Assembly: GCF_900105755.1 (NCBI RefSeq)
Contig: NZ_FNTQ01000001.1
Span: 2,170,001 to 2,234,000, forward strand
Direction of reading: 5' to 3'
Source: Streptomyces sp. Ag109_O5-10
GTDB lineage: Bacteria; Actinomycetota; Actinomycetes; Streptomycetales; Streptomycetaceae
DNA length: 64,000 nucleotides
Shown here: positions 47,532 through 56,775 of the stretch, piece by piece
Numbering within the stretch: the first letter of the stretch is position 1
How the letters are laid out: every line of letters begins with the position of its first letter
Translations under genes and position numbers: made by a program
The notes under the pieces: generated by a model
Seen by the model: only the letters and a program-made list of their open reading frames with translations
Told to the model about the DNA's origin: nothing
The model's database searches: none

Positions 47532-48003
47532 CGACTCGATGCTCCTTCACGGCTTCGGTACTGCACGGCTTCAACGACGTCTGGGCTGCCAAACCGACGG
47601 GGCATGCGGTTTGTTTTTCACCCCACGCACACGATAGCTCACCGTGCGGCAACGGGAGGCAACTGTGCGGGACCTGGTGCCGGACACGTGCGGGGCGAGC
47701 GTGGGGACACGTGAACAGGGGCCCGCAGTGCACGAACGCACGGGATCAGAACGCGCTCCTCCCTCGTGTTCGCGCCGGTTTCCGGAAGCGCCGCGGTCGA
47801 CCGGGCGGCCATCGGTGATCGACACGATACGAGCCGCGCGGTTGGTTCTCAATGGCGCCCGGAAAGTCGGCAAACCGGACGATCCATCCGTTGGCCCGCA
47901 TGTCGACCGGCCCCGTGACCAACCGCGTTGAACGGCGCGGCGCCGCTTTCCGTACTCAATGCGGCAGAACCCCCTACCCGCGCCCGCCGAGGAGACGTCC
48001 CGC
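47532..48003. promoter_or_regulatory. Divergent cprB-LPMO control region with an ARE-like operator
   Basis: CAAACCG (47590-47596) and CGGTTTG (47607-47613) form a perfect inverted repeat with a 10-base spacer, the shape of an autoregulatory element bound by gamma-butyrolactone receptors. It lies 59 bases upstream of cprB and about 390 bases upstream of the LPMO gene. A TTTTT run follows at 47614. The remaining 390 bases hold no ORF that I can support. Confidence 0.65.
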
Positions 48004-48963
48004 ATGACCCGGACGACCACCCGCCTGAGAGTCGCGGGAGCCGCCGCCGCGGCCCCGCTCCTGCTCCTGTCGTGGGCGGCGGGGTCCGCCCGGGCGCACG
48101 GCGCGCCCACCTATCCCGTGAGCCGGGCCTACGGCTGCTCCCCGAGCGGCGGCAGTGCCGCGACGGCGGCCTGCAGGGCGGCGATCGCGGCGAGCGGACA
48201 GAACTTCGTCGCGTGGGACGACATCCGGGTGGCGGGCGTGAACGGCCGGGACCGGCAGGTGATTCCGGACGGCAGGTTGTGCGGCGGCAGCCTGCCGGCG
48301 TACAAGGGGCTCGACCTGGCGCGCGCGGACTGGCCCGCGACCGAACTGGCCCCGGGCGCCCGGATGACGATGACGTACGCCGCGACGATCGCGCACTCCG
48401 GCACGTTCAAGCTGTACCTGACGAAGCCCGGATACGACCCGGCGAAGCCGCTGACGTGGTCCGAGCTGCCCGCGCAGCCCTTCGCGGAGTTCAAGGACCC
48501 GCCGCTGACGAACGGTGCGTACCACTTCACCGCGGCGCTGCCGGCCGACCGGACGGGCCGTCAGGTGCTGTACACCGTCTGGCAGACCAGCAGCACGCCG
48601 GACACCTACTATTCATGCTCCGACGTGGTGTTCACGGCGAAGAAGGCGCCGGAGAAGGAGGCCGCGAAGGGCGCGGCGCAGGGCGGCCAGAAGGACGGCG
48701 GCGCGACCGCGGGCACGACGCCACGACCGACCAGGACACCGGCTCCCGGCGCCTCGGAGAGCGATGCCTCGCGGGCACAGCGGACGGCGGCGGCGACCCC
48801 GGTCTCCCCGACGACCGGGCCCACCACCGCCGACAGCACTCCGGTGGCCTCCGACACGGACCCCGGTTCGGGCCCGTCGGCGCCACTGCTGGCGGGCGGC
48901 GCCGCGGCGGTGCTGGTGCTCACCGGCGGCGCCGCCCTGGCATTGCGTCTGCGTCGACGCTGA
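48004..48963 (+). CDS. Membrane-anchored AA10 lytic polysaccharide monooxygenase
   Basis: The 319-residue protein has a signal peptide cut between Ala31 and His32, exposing an N-terminal His. With His131 (IAHSG) it forms the copper histidine brace of AA10 (CBM33) enzymes. The domain runs HGAPTYPVSRAYGC to about YYSCSDVVF. A long Ala/Thr/Pro/Ser linker and a C-terminal membrane segment ending LRLRRR follow. There is no LPXTG or LAXTG sortase motif, so it should be held by the membrane span itself. Substrates for the family are chitin or cellulose. It is divergent from cprB. Confidence 0.9.
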   Translation: MTRTTTRLRVAGAAAAAPLLLLSWAAGSARAHGAPTYPVSRAYGCSPSGGSAATAACRAAIAASGQNFVAWDDIRVAGVNGRDRQVIPDGRLCGGSLPAYKGLDLARADWPATELAPGARMTMTYAATIAHSGTFKLYLTKPGYDPAKPLTWSELPAQPFAEFKDPPLTNGAYHFTAALPADRTGRQVLYTVWQTSSTPDTYYSCSDVVFTAKKAPEKEAAKGAAQGGQKDGGATAGTTPRPTRTPAPGASESDASRAQRTAAATPVSPTTGPTTADSTPVASDTDPGSGPSAPLLAGGAAAVLVLTGGAALALRLRRR

Positions 48964-48980
48964 CGGCCTGTGTTAGGGGG

Positions 48981-50237
<1,257 letters not shown>

Positions 50238-50936
50238 ATGGCCGAGTCCCCGGACGTTCCGTCCGCCGACGACACGCCTGAGAACCCGGGAAGCGGTTCT
50301 CTTTCCGAAACACCAGACACCACCGGGGACACCGGAGGGGCACCGAGACGCGGACGGGTCCGGGCACGCCGGGCCGCCGTGATGGCCGTGCCGGCCGCGC
50401 TGGGCCTCGCGGGGCTCGCGGTCCTGACCGCGCAGGGGGCGCTGGGGGTGTCGCTGTACATCTCCGGTATGCCCTTCACGGTCACCGCCAAGTCGCTCGA
50501 CGGCACCGGCTTCGAGCAGTTCGGTGCGCTCGACCACATGATCAAGGACAGCCCGAACGCCGGTGACACCGGCGGCGATGTGCTGGTCGTCACCTCCGCG
50601 ATCAAGAAGGCGACTCTGGACTCCCTGTGCCAGAGCGTCGACCTCGGCGGCACCAACCTGCTCATCAAGGCGGGCAGCGGCTCGTCGAAGGTGCAGGCGA
50701 CCGGTCTGACCACGGACTCGACCCTGCTGTCGGGCGACGCATCCTTCAACAACATCGAGATCGGCAACGACGCGAGCACCCTCGACAAGGCCGGGGTCCA
50801 GGGACCGGCGGGCGTCTTCAGCCAGCAGGCCGACACCGTGCACATCGACAACCTGCGGCAGACCAACTACAAGACGACCGCCGGGACGTTCACGCTTCCC
50901 GGCCTGAAACTCAGCTTCAGCGACACGGGTTGCTGA
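50238..50936 (+). CDS. DUF6230 family protein
   Basis: The 232-residue protein has a Pro/Glu-rich cytoplasmic N-terminus, an Arg cluster (RRGRVRARRAAV) and one membrane segment (about residues 53-80), then an extracytoplasmic beta-rich domain with YISGMPFTVTAKSL. This is the DUF6230 pattern. The ATG after GGGAG is preferred to the one 12 bases upstream. Its stop overlaps the ATG of the DUF6114 gene (TGATG), so the two form a pair. No activity is known. Confidence 0.85.
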   Translation: MAESPDVPSADDTPENPGSGSLSETPDTTGDTGGAPRRGRVRARRAAVMAVPAALGLAGLAVLTAQGALGVSLYISGMPFTVTAKSLDGTGFEQFGALDHMIKDSPNAGDTGGDVLVVTSAIKKATLDSLCQSVDLGGTNLLIKAGSGSSKVQATGLTTDSTLLSGDASFNNIEIGNDASTLDKAGVQGPAGVFSQQADTVHIDNLRQTNYKTTAGTFTLPGLKLSFSDTGC

Positions 50937-51388
50937 TGTCCGGCACAGACACTCCACCTCAGGGGTGGCGGCCCGCCTTCCGCGGTTGGCGGGCCCGTCG
51001 GCCGTTCCTGGGCGGGCTGCTGCTGACCCTGGGCGGCGGATGGATCCTGCTCACCGAGAAGGCCTCGCTGGACGTCATCATCCATGTCGGCATGCAGGGT
51101 GTGGTCGGATACCTGCTGCCGGTGATCATGGTGCTGTGCGGCCTGCTGACCCTCTTCAGCCCCGGACAGCGCCTCTTCTACTCCATCCTCGGCATGCTGT
51201 GTTCCCTGGGCAGCTGGGTCACCTCCAACCTGGGCGGTTTCTTCGTCGGCCTCCTCCTCGGAGCCGTCGGCAGCTGCCTGATCTTCGGCTGGCTGCCGGA
51301 CCAGGAGCCCCGGGTGAGCCGGCGCAAGCGGCGCAAGGCCGCGCGGGCGGCGGCGCAGGGGTTCGGCGAGGGTGCGGAAGCGGTCTGA
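50936..51388 (+). CDS. DUF6114 family membrane protein
   Basis: The 150-residue membrane protein has three or four hydrophobic segments between residues 26 and 120 and a basic cytoplasmic C-terminus (SRRKRRKAARAAAQ). RPFLGGLLLTLGGGWILL matches DUF6114. It is translationally coupled to the DUF6230 gene and is presumably its membrane partner. Function is unknown. Confidence 0.85.
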   Translation: MSGTDTPPQGWRPAFRGWRARRPFLGGLLLTLGGGWILLTEKASLDVIIHVGMQGVVGYLLPVIMVLCGLLTLFSPGQRLFYSILGMLCSLGSWVTSNLGGFFVGLLLGAVGSCLIFGWLPDQEPRVSRRKRRKAARAAAQGFGEGAEAV

Positions 51389-51629
51389 CACATACCGCAG
51401 GAGGCGGGCCGATGGGTTTCCGTCCGCCTCCTCCGGTATGTCCGGGGAGCTCGGCGCGCCGCGTCCCCGGCCTTCGGCCGGGGACTCCCCCGGCGCCCTG
51501 TCGAGGCGCGCTCCCCCGAACAGGTGACTTGGGAACTTCTTTGCCGTTGTCGTGAGTTCACCGGGCAGCCGGACGGCGTGTGGCCGGCCGGGGTGTGCGT
51601 GACGAGTACGGCGAAGGAGCGGCGGCTTC

Positions 51630-52634
51630 ATGGTGTTCAAACGGCTGCTGGGGGCGATCGGGGTCGGCGGTCCCTCGGTGGACACGGTGCTCGACGGTGG
51701 CGCGGTGGTGCCCGGCGGGGTGTTGTCGGGGCGGGTGTGGCTGAAGGGCGGCTCGGCGGCGGTGGACGTCGAGCACATCGGACTCGAGCTGCTCGCGCGC
51801 GTCGAGGCGGAGCACGAGGAGAGCGAGAGCGAGGGCGCGGTCGTCTTCGAGCGGTTCACCGTGGGCGGCGGCTTCCGGCTCGGCGCGGAGGAGGAGCGGG
51901 AGGTTCCGTTCAGCGTGCCGGTGCCGTGGGAGACACCGGTCACCGAGCTGCACGGCCAGCCGCTGGGCATCCTGCTCGGGGTGCGCACGGAGGTCGGGGT
52001 GGCCGGCGCCCGGGACAAAAGCGATCTGGACCCGCTCACCGTCGGGCCGCTGCCCGTCCAGGAGGCGGTCCTCGAGGCCCTCGGCGGGCTGGGCTTCGGC
52101 TTCCGCTCAGCGGACCTGGAGTACGGCCGGATCGGCGGCACCGGCCAGCACCTGCCGTTCTACCAGGAGGTCGAGCTGGCCCCGGCGCCGCAGTACGCGC
52201 ACGCGGTCACCGAGGTCGAGCTGACCTTCCTCGCCTCCCCCGCCGGCCTGGAGGTGGTCCTGGAAGCGGACAAGCGCGGTGGCCTGTTCTCCGCCGGGCA
52301 CGACGCGCTGACCCGTTTCACGGTCCACCACGAGGACGCCCGCACCCTCGACTGGAGCAGCGAGGTCGACGGCTGGATCCGCCAGTTGATCGCCCACCGG
52401 GAGGCCTACGGCGCCCACGCGGCATACGGCCACGGCGAGCACCACGGCGGAGGGCTCCACTGCGGGGCGCACCACTACGGCGGACACCACGACGGCCACC
52501 CGCGCTCCGGACCGGGCCTCGGCACGGCGGTCGCCGCCGGTGCGGCGGGCCTCGCGCTCGGGGTGGTCGGTGGCATGGTGGCGGCCGAGGTGGTCGACGA
52601 GATCGGGGACTTCTTCGAGGGGGACGAGGACTGA
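51630..52634 (+). CDS. Spo0M-family sporulation protein
   Basis: The 334-residue soluble protein begins MVFKRLLGAIGVGGPSVDTVLD, the Spo0M/arrestin-like fold signature, and has two beta-sandwich halves (for example VPFSVPVPWETPVT). In Bacillus Spo0M modulates sporulation control; the Streptomyces role is unproven. Near residue 260 there is a striking His-rich run (HGEHHGGGLHCGAHHY), and the C-terminus contains a Gly/Ala-rich hydrophobic segment followed by acidic residues. The His-rich part may bind metal ions. Confidence 0.9.
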   Translation: MVFKRLLGAIGVGGPSVDTVLDGGAVVPGGVLSGRVWLKGGSAAVDVEHIGLELLARVEAEHEESESEGAVVFERFTVGGGFRLGAEEEREVPFSVPVPWETPVTELHGQPLGILLGVRTEVGVAGARDKSDLDPLTVGPLPVQEAVLEALGGLGFGFRSADLEYGRIGGTGQHLPFYQEVELAPAPQYAHAVTEVELTFLASPAGLEVVLEADKRGGLFSAGHDALTRFTVHHEDARTLDWSSEVDGWIRQLIAHREAYGAHAAYGHGEHHGGGLHCGAHHYGGHHDGHPRSGPGLGTAVAAGAAGLALGVVGGMVAAEVVDEIGDFFEGDED

Positions 52635-52647
52635 CGCCGGGGCGGGG

Positions 52648-52920
52648 TCAGCTCGCGGAGACGGTCGGCTCGCCGACCGTCCTGGGCTCCGGCTGCGCGG
52701 CGGCCGCGGCCGGCTCCGCCGCCATCTGTACCGACGTCGGCTCCACCGGCGCCGCCGCGGCCGTGTCGTCGGTCTTCATGGCCTTCGCCTCGCTCTTCAG
52801 GATGCGCATCGACTTGCCCAGGGCGCGGGCGGTGTCGGGCAGCTTCCGGGAACCGAAGAGCACGATGAAGACGATCGCGACGACCAGCAGATGCCAGGGT
52901 TCGAGTCCGTTGCGGAGCAT
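52648..52920 (-). CDS. tatA: Twin-arginine translocase subunit TatA-like
   Basis: The 90-residue protein has an N-terminal membrane helix (WHLLVVAIVFIVLFGSRKLPD) with the FGSRKLPD hinge, then an amphipathic helix (LGKSMRILKSEAKAM) and an Ala/Pro-rich tail. This is the standard TatA layout. TatA oligomers form the pore for folded Tat substrates, which are numerous in Streptomyces. No tatB or tatC gene is nearby, so it is probably an extra copy. Confidence 0.92.
   Translation of the reverse strand: MLRNGLEPWHLLVVAIVFIVLFGSRKLPDTARALGKSMRILKSEAKAMKTDDTAAAAPVEPTSVQMAAEPAAAAAQPEPRTVGEPTVSAS
52660..52681. terminator. Stem-loop overlapping the 3' end of tatA, for the convergent spo0M gene
   Basis: GACGGTCGG-CTCG-CCGACCGTC forms a perfect 9-bp stem. 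It lies inside the last codons of the minus-strand tatA gene and 26 bases after the spo0M stop, so it can serve as a spo0M terminator within coding sequence. Confidence 0.55.
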
Positions 52921-53059
52921 GACCGCCCCCTCCCTTTCTCACGTTTTTCCGTGCCGACGGAGGGCGCTGCATGCGCCCCGGCCGAGCAGCGACGATTGCT
53001 ACATTGCGCAACTGTACAACCCGGCGGGAGAAACGCCCCCCGGACCCGGCCCGCCATCG

Positions 53060-55558
53060 CTACCGCCGGTCGTGGCGTGCCCGCACCGCCCGAACCGTCC
53101 GCAGCGCCAGGGCGTACAGCCCCAGGACGGCGGCGAGCAGCACGTAGTAGGCGGGCGGCAGGCCGGTCATGCCCAGGGCCGCGCCCAGCGGGCCGGGCGG
53201 CAGCAGCAGGCCGACGGCGGCGAGGACGGCGGCGGCGCGGCCGACGGGCCCGGAGCGGGTGCCGCAGCGCAGCAGGAACATCACCAGGGCCTGGGTGAGC
53301 AGGTTCTCGGTGAACCAGGCGGAGTGGAAGACGGCCTCGTCGTCGAGGGCGTCGGGGCCGCGCAGGGCGAGCCCGAGGACGCCGAAGGTGGCGAGGTCGG
53401 CGACCGCGTTGAGCACCCCGAAGCCGGTGATGAACCGCAGGAAGGCACGCGGCCGCAGCACGGTCGGGCGGCGCAGGGCCGCAGGTCCGGGCCTGTCGTA
53501 CGCGAAGGCGAGCTGGGCGGCGTCGAAGCAGAGGTTCTGGGCCAGCACCTGGACCGGGAGCATCGGCAGGAAGGGGAGAAGCAGGCCGGCGGCGAGCATC
53601 GCGATGACGTTGCCGAGGTTGGAGGAGAGCGTGACCCGGAGATAGGAGGCGATGTTGGCGCTGCTGTGCCGGCCCGCGGTGACGGCGTGCCCGATCGCGC
53701 CGAGGTCCTTGTCGGCCAGCACCACGTCGGCCGTCTCGCGGGCGAGGTCCACGGCCGTTCGCGGCGCGATCCCGACGTCGGCCGCGCGCAGGGCGGGCAC
53801 GTCGTTGACGCCGTCCCCGAGGAATCCGACGGTGTGCCCGGCGGCCCGCAGCCCGGCGACGATCCGGGCCTTGTCCTCGGGGGTGCAGCGGGCGACGACG
53901 ACGGCGTCCGGGTCGAGGGGGTCACCGGCCACGGCCACCGGTCCCGCGGCCAGGCCGAGGTCCCGGCAGGCGCGGGCGGCGGTCGACGGGTGGTCGCCGG
54001 TGAGGACACGGACGCTGACCCCGAGGCCGGCGAGGCCGCGCAGGGCCTCGGCCGCGCCCGGTGCGAGGGCGTCGCGGAAGGTGACCAGGCCGCGGAAGGT
54101 GAGGCCGTACTCGTCGGCGGCCGCGCGGGGGCGGGTGCGGGCCGGGCGCCGGGCGGTGGCCACACCGAGGACCCGCAGCCCGGCGCCGGCCTCGTGGGCG
54201 GCGAGGGCGAGGAGGCGCTCGCGTTCGGCGGGGTCGAGGTCGCAGCGGTCCAGTACGTCCTCGGCGGCACCCTTGGTGACGAGGACGTGGGTGCCGAGGG
54301 GGCCGGCGACGACGGCGGTGGCGATGCGCCGCCCGGGGTCGAAGGGGACGGCGCCGACGCCGTCGTACTCCTCCCCGACCGGCCCGGCGGCCGTGAGGAG
54401 GGCCTCGTCGAGGGCGTCGGGGACGGGCAGTTCGGCGAGCTGCAGGGTCCACCAGGCGCCGACGGCCGCCCAGCGCAGCACTTCGGGGTCGTCGGCACCG
54501 TCGGGTCCGAGGGCGCGTTCCACGACGGGCCGGTCCTGGGTGAGGGTTCCGGTCTTGTCGAGGCAGAGCACGTCGACCGCGCCCAGGTCGTGCAGGGCGG
54601 GCAGCCGTCGTACGACGACCCGGTGGGCGCGGGCCAGCAGCGCGGCGCCCCGGGCCAGGCAGGTGGTGACGATCACCGGGAGCATCTCGGGGGTGAGCCC
54701 GACGGCGACCGCGACCGCGAAGGGCAGTGTCTCGAGACCGCGGCCGCGCAGGGCGGCGTTGGCCATGAGGACCAGCGGCGGGGTGAGCAGCATGAAGCGG
54801 ATGAGCACCCACGAGATGCCGTGCACGGACCGGTCGAAGGCGCTCGCCTCCCGTCGCCCGCCCGCGACGCACTGCGCGGCGGCGAACCGGGTCCGCTCCC
54901 CGGTCTCCACGACCACCGCCGTGGCGCTGCCCGAGGCGACCCCGCTGCCCTGGAAACAGAGGTACGGCTCCTGGAAGGGCCCCGAGGCCGCCGCGGCCGG
55001 GACGTCGGCGGCGGCCTTGGCGACCGGCACGGACTCGCCGGTCAGCACGGCCTGGTGCACGGTCAGCCCACGGGCGCGCAGCAGCCGTACGTCGGCCGGG
55101 ACCAGGTCGCCGGGGCCGAGCCGGACGACGTCGCCCGGGACCAGGTCGGCGACCGGGACCTCACGCGGACGTGGCTCCGCTTCCGGGCCGGCCCGGCGCA
55201 GCACGGTGGCGGTGCCGGCGACGAGTTCGCGCAGGGCGGCCAGCGAGCGGTCGGCGCGCTGTTCGCCCGCGGCGCGCAGTCCGCAACTGACGGCGACCAG
55301 CGCGAGGATGACGACGGCCGTGCCCCAGGAGGCGACCAGGGCGGAGACCAGGCCGAGGGTGAGGAGGACGGCGGTGAAGGGGTCGCGCAGGGCACGGGCG
55401 CAGCGCAGCGGCCAGGAGGCGGTGTGCGGCAGGGGCGGGGAGTTCGCGCCGAGATCGGTGAGCCGGGCCGCGGCCTCGGCCTCGGTCAGCCCGCGCGGTC
55501 CCGTGTCCAGCCGGCGCAGCACCTGCAGCGAGGTGGCTGCCTCGCCCTCAGAGGCCAT
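53060..55558 (-). CDS. mgtA: P-type ATPase of the MgtA (type IIIB) class
   Basis: The 832-residue pump has the phosphorylation site DKTGTLT (334-340), the actuator motif LTGESVP, the hinge GDGVNDVPAL and about ten membrane segments. ASSNLGNVIAM, here SSNLGNVIAMLAAG, and DNVD-like FDAAQLAFAYD in the C-terminal membrane part match magnesium-transporting MgtA/MgtB ATPases. It would import Mg2+ against the gradient. It overlaps the upstream ArsR gene by 11 bases, suggesting control by that repressor. Confidence 0.87.
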   Translation of the reverse strand: MASEGEAATSLQVLRRLDTGPRGLTEAEAAARLTDLGANSPPLPHTASWPLRCARALRDPFTAVLLTLGLVSALVASWGTAVVILALVAVSCGLRAAGEQRADRSLAALRELVAGTATVLRRAGPEAEPRPREVPVADLVPGDVVRLGPGDLVPADVRLLRARGLTVHQAVLTGESVPVAKAAADVPAAAASGPFQEPYLCFQGSGVASGSATAVVVETGERTRFAAAQCVAGGRREASAFDRSVHGISWVLIRFMLLTPPLVLMANAALRGRGLETLPFAVAVAVGLTPEMLPVIVTTCLARGAALLARAHRVVVRRLPALHDLGAVDVLCLDKTGTLTQDRPVVERALGPDGADDPEVLRWAAVGAWWTLQLAELPVPDALDEALLTAAGPVGEEYDGVGAVPFDPGRRIATAVVAGPLGTHVLVTKGAAEDVLDRCDLDPAERERLLALAAHEAGAGLRVLGVATARRPARTRPRAAADEYGLTFRGLVTFRDALAPGAAEALRGLAGLGVSVRVLTGDHPSTAARACRDLGLAAGPVAVAGDPLDPDAVVVARCTPEDKARIVAGLRAAGHTVGFLGDGVNDVPALRAADVGIAPRTAVDLARETADVVLADKDLGAIGHAVTAGRHSSANIASYLRVTLSSNLGNVIAMLAAGLLLPFLPMLPVQVLAQNLCFDAAQLAFAYDRPGPAALRRPTVLRPRAFLRFITGFGVLNAVADLATFGVLGLALRGPDALDDEAVFHSAWFTENLLTQALVMFLLRCGTRSGPVGRAAAVLAAVGLLLPPGPLGAALGMTGLPPAYYVLLAAVLGLYALALRTVRAVRARHDRR

Positions 55559-55910
55559 GGAGCTGTCGGGGGGCCGGGACTTCGGCGCTCGTGGTGCGGG
55601 CGGTGAGACGGCCGACGAGCAGGCGTACGACGTCGACGACGTCGGGGTCGTCGACCAGGTACACCTGGCGGCGGCCCTCCCGGCGGGAGCGGACGAGGCC
55701 GGCCAGCTTCAGTTTCGTGAGGTGCTGGCTGACCGCGGGCAGCGCGCCGCCGACCCGCTCGGCGAGGCCCGTGACATCGCTCTCGCCCTGGGCCAGCGCC
55801 CAGACGATGTGCAGCCGGGCGGGCGAGGCGAGCAGCCCGAAGGCCGCGGCCGCCTCCGCGAGCACGTCCGCGGTGGGGTCCGCGTAGCCGCTGCCGGGCA
55901 CCGTCGCCAC
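55548..55910 (-). CDS. ArsR-family winged-helix regulator
   Basis: The 120-residue repressor starts at GTG after AGGAGG. The helix-turn-helix reads GESDVTGLAERVGGALPAVSQHLTKLKLAGLV and the wing is RSRREGRRQVYLV. It contains no cysteine, so it does not use the Cys-type arsenic or cadmium site; a late acidic helix (DDPDVVDVVRLL) is where SmtB-like members hold metal ligands. It overlaps mgtA by 11 bases and lies close to an inverted repeat at 55998. A link to metal sensing is plausible, not shown. Confidence 0.9.
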   Translation of the reverse strand: MATVPGSGYADPTADVLAEAAAAFGLLASPARLHIVWALAQGESDVTGLAERVGGALPAVSQHLTKLKLAGLVRSRREGRRQVYLVDDPDVVDVVRLLVGRLTARTTSAEVPAPRQLHGL

Positions 55911-55997
55911 CGTCGTGGTCCTCCTGTCCACCGCGCTCTGTCCACCGGGCCGGAGGGACAGTTTAGGGCGCGGGAACTTATCGGCCGCCGCGCAAGT

Positions 55998-56015
55998 TTC
56001 TACGGTGTTGTAGAA
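55998..56015. promoter_or_regulatory. Candidate ArsR operator between arsR and terB
   Basis: TTCTAC-GGTGTT-GTAGAA is a perfect 6-6-6 inverted repeat, AT-rich for this genome. It lies 88 bases upstream of the arsR start and 49 bases upstream of the divergent terB ATG, so it may control both. Confidence 0.5.
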
Positions 56016-56063
56016 GTAATTTTTTGGCAAGCAGGCTGCTTTCCGACCGAGGAGTGAGTGCGC

Positions 56064-56519
56064 ATGGCCCTGTGGGACCGCATCAAGGATTCCGCGACGC
56101 AGATGCAGACCCAGCTGGTGGCGAAGAAGAACGACCTGAAGAGCGGGGCGTTCCGGGACGCGAGCATGGCGATGTGCGCGCTCGTGGCCGCTGCCGACGG
56201 CACCATCGACCCGGCCGAGCGCCAGCGGGTCGCCCAGCTGATCGCCACCAACGAGGTGTTGCAGAACTTCCCGGCGGACGACCTGCGCCGCCGCTTCGAG
56301 GAGAACCTGAACAAGCTGACCGCCGACTTCGCCTTCGGCAAGGTGAGTGTGCTCCAGGAGGTGGCCAAGGCGAAGAAGAAGCCGGCCGAGGCGCGGGCCG
56401 TCATCCAGATCGGCATCGTGATCGGCGGCGCCGACGGCGACTTCGACAAGACCGAGCAGGCCGTGGTCCGCGAGGCGTGCTACACGCTGGACCTGCCGCC
56501 GCACGAGTTCGACCTCTGA
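56064..56519 (+). CDS. terB: TerB-family tellurite resistance protein
   Basis: The 151-residue protein has the TerB fold: ALWDRIKDSATQMQTQLV, DASMAMCALVAAADGTIDPAERQRV and GGADGDFDKTEQAVVREAC, where acidic clusters bind divalent metal. It belongs to the TerB/TerD-associated family that gives tellurite resistance and is tied to stress and phage responses in other bacteria. The start ATG follows GAGGAG; a GTG six bases earlier is in frame. No other ter genes are adjacent. Confidence 0.9.
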   Translation: MALWDRIKDSATQMQTQLVAKKNDLKSGAFRDASMAMCALVAAADGTIDPAERQRVAQLIATNEVLQNFPADDLRRRFEENLNKLTADFAFGKVSVLQEVAKAKKKPAEARAVIQIGIVIGGADGDFDKTEQAVVREACYTLDLPPHEFDL

Positions 56520-56565
56520 CCGGACCGCAGCGAGGCCGGGGCCGGGGCCGGCGGGAGGGGAGCGC

Positions 56566-56775
56566 TCACATCCGCCGGCTCGTGGCCCAGCAGAGCGCGG
56601 CCGGGCGCACGGCCACGGCGCAGGCCGTCACCGCCGAGCCGTCCGGACAGGCACTCCCCAGGACCGCCACGCCCGGTGTCGCCCCCGGTTGCTGTACGGC
56701 GTTCGACGGCACCGTCAGGCCGATCGGCCAGGGCGTGAGACTCACGCCCGCCGCCAGTACGCGGGCGCTTTTCAC
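56566..56775 (-). CDS. Possible small protein overlapping the lyase stop
   Basis: A 69-codon frame starts with GTG overlapping the stop of the lyase gene (GTGA) and ends in TGA. It begins MKSARVLAAG after Met and contains three cysteines. Third-position GC is about 90 percent, close to real genes. No family, signal or ribosome site is clear. It may be a genuine coupled small gene or a chance frame. Confidence 0.35.
   Translation of the reverse strand: MKSARVLAAGVSLTPWPIGLTVPSNAVQQPGATPGVAVLGSACPDGSAVTACAVAVRPAALCWATSRRM

Noticed and set aside
47644..47931. 95-codon frame in the cprB-LPMO gap
   Set aside because: Codon bias is weak, no Shine-Dalgarno is seen and it overlaps the expected control region.
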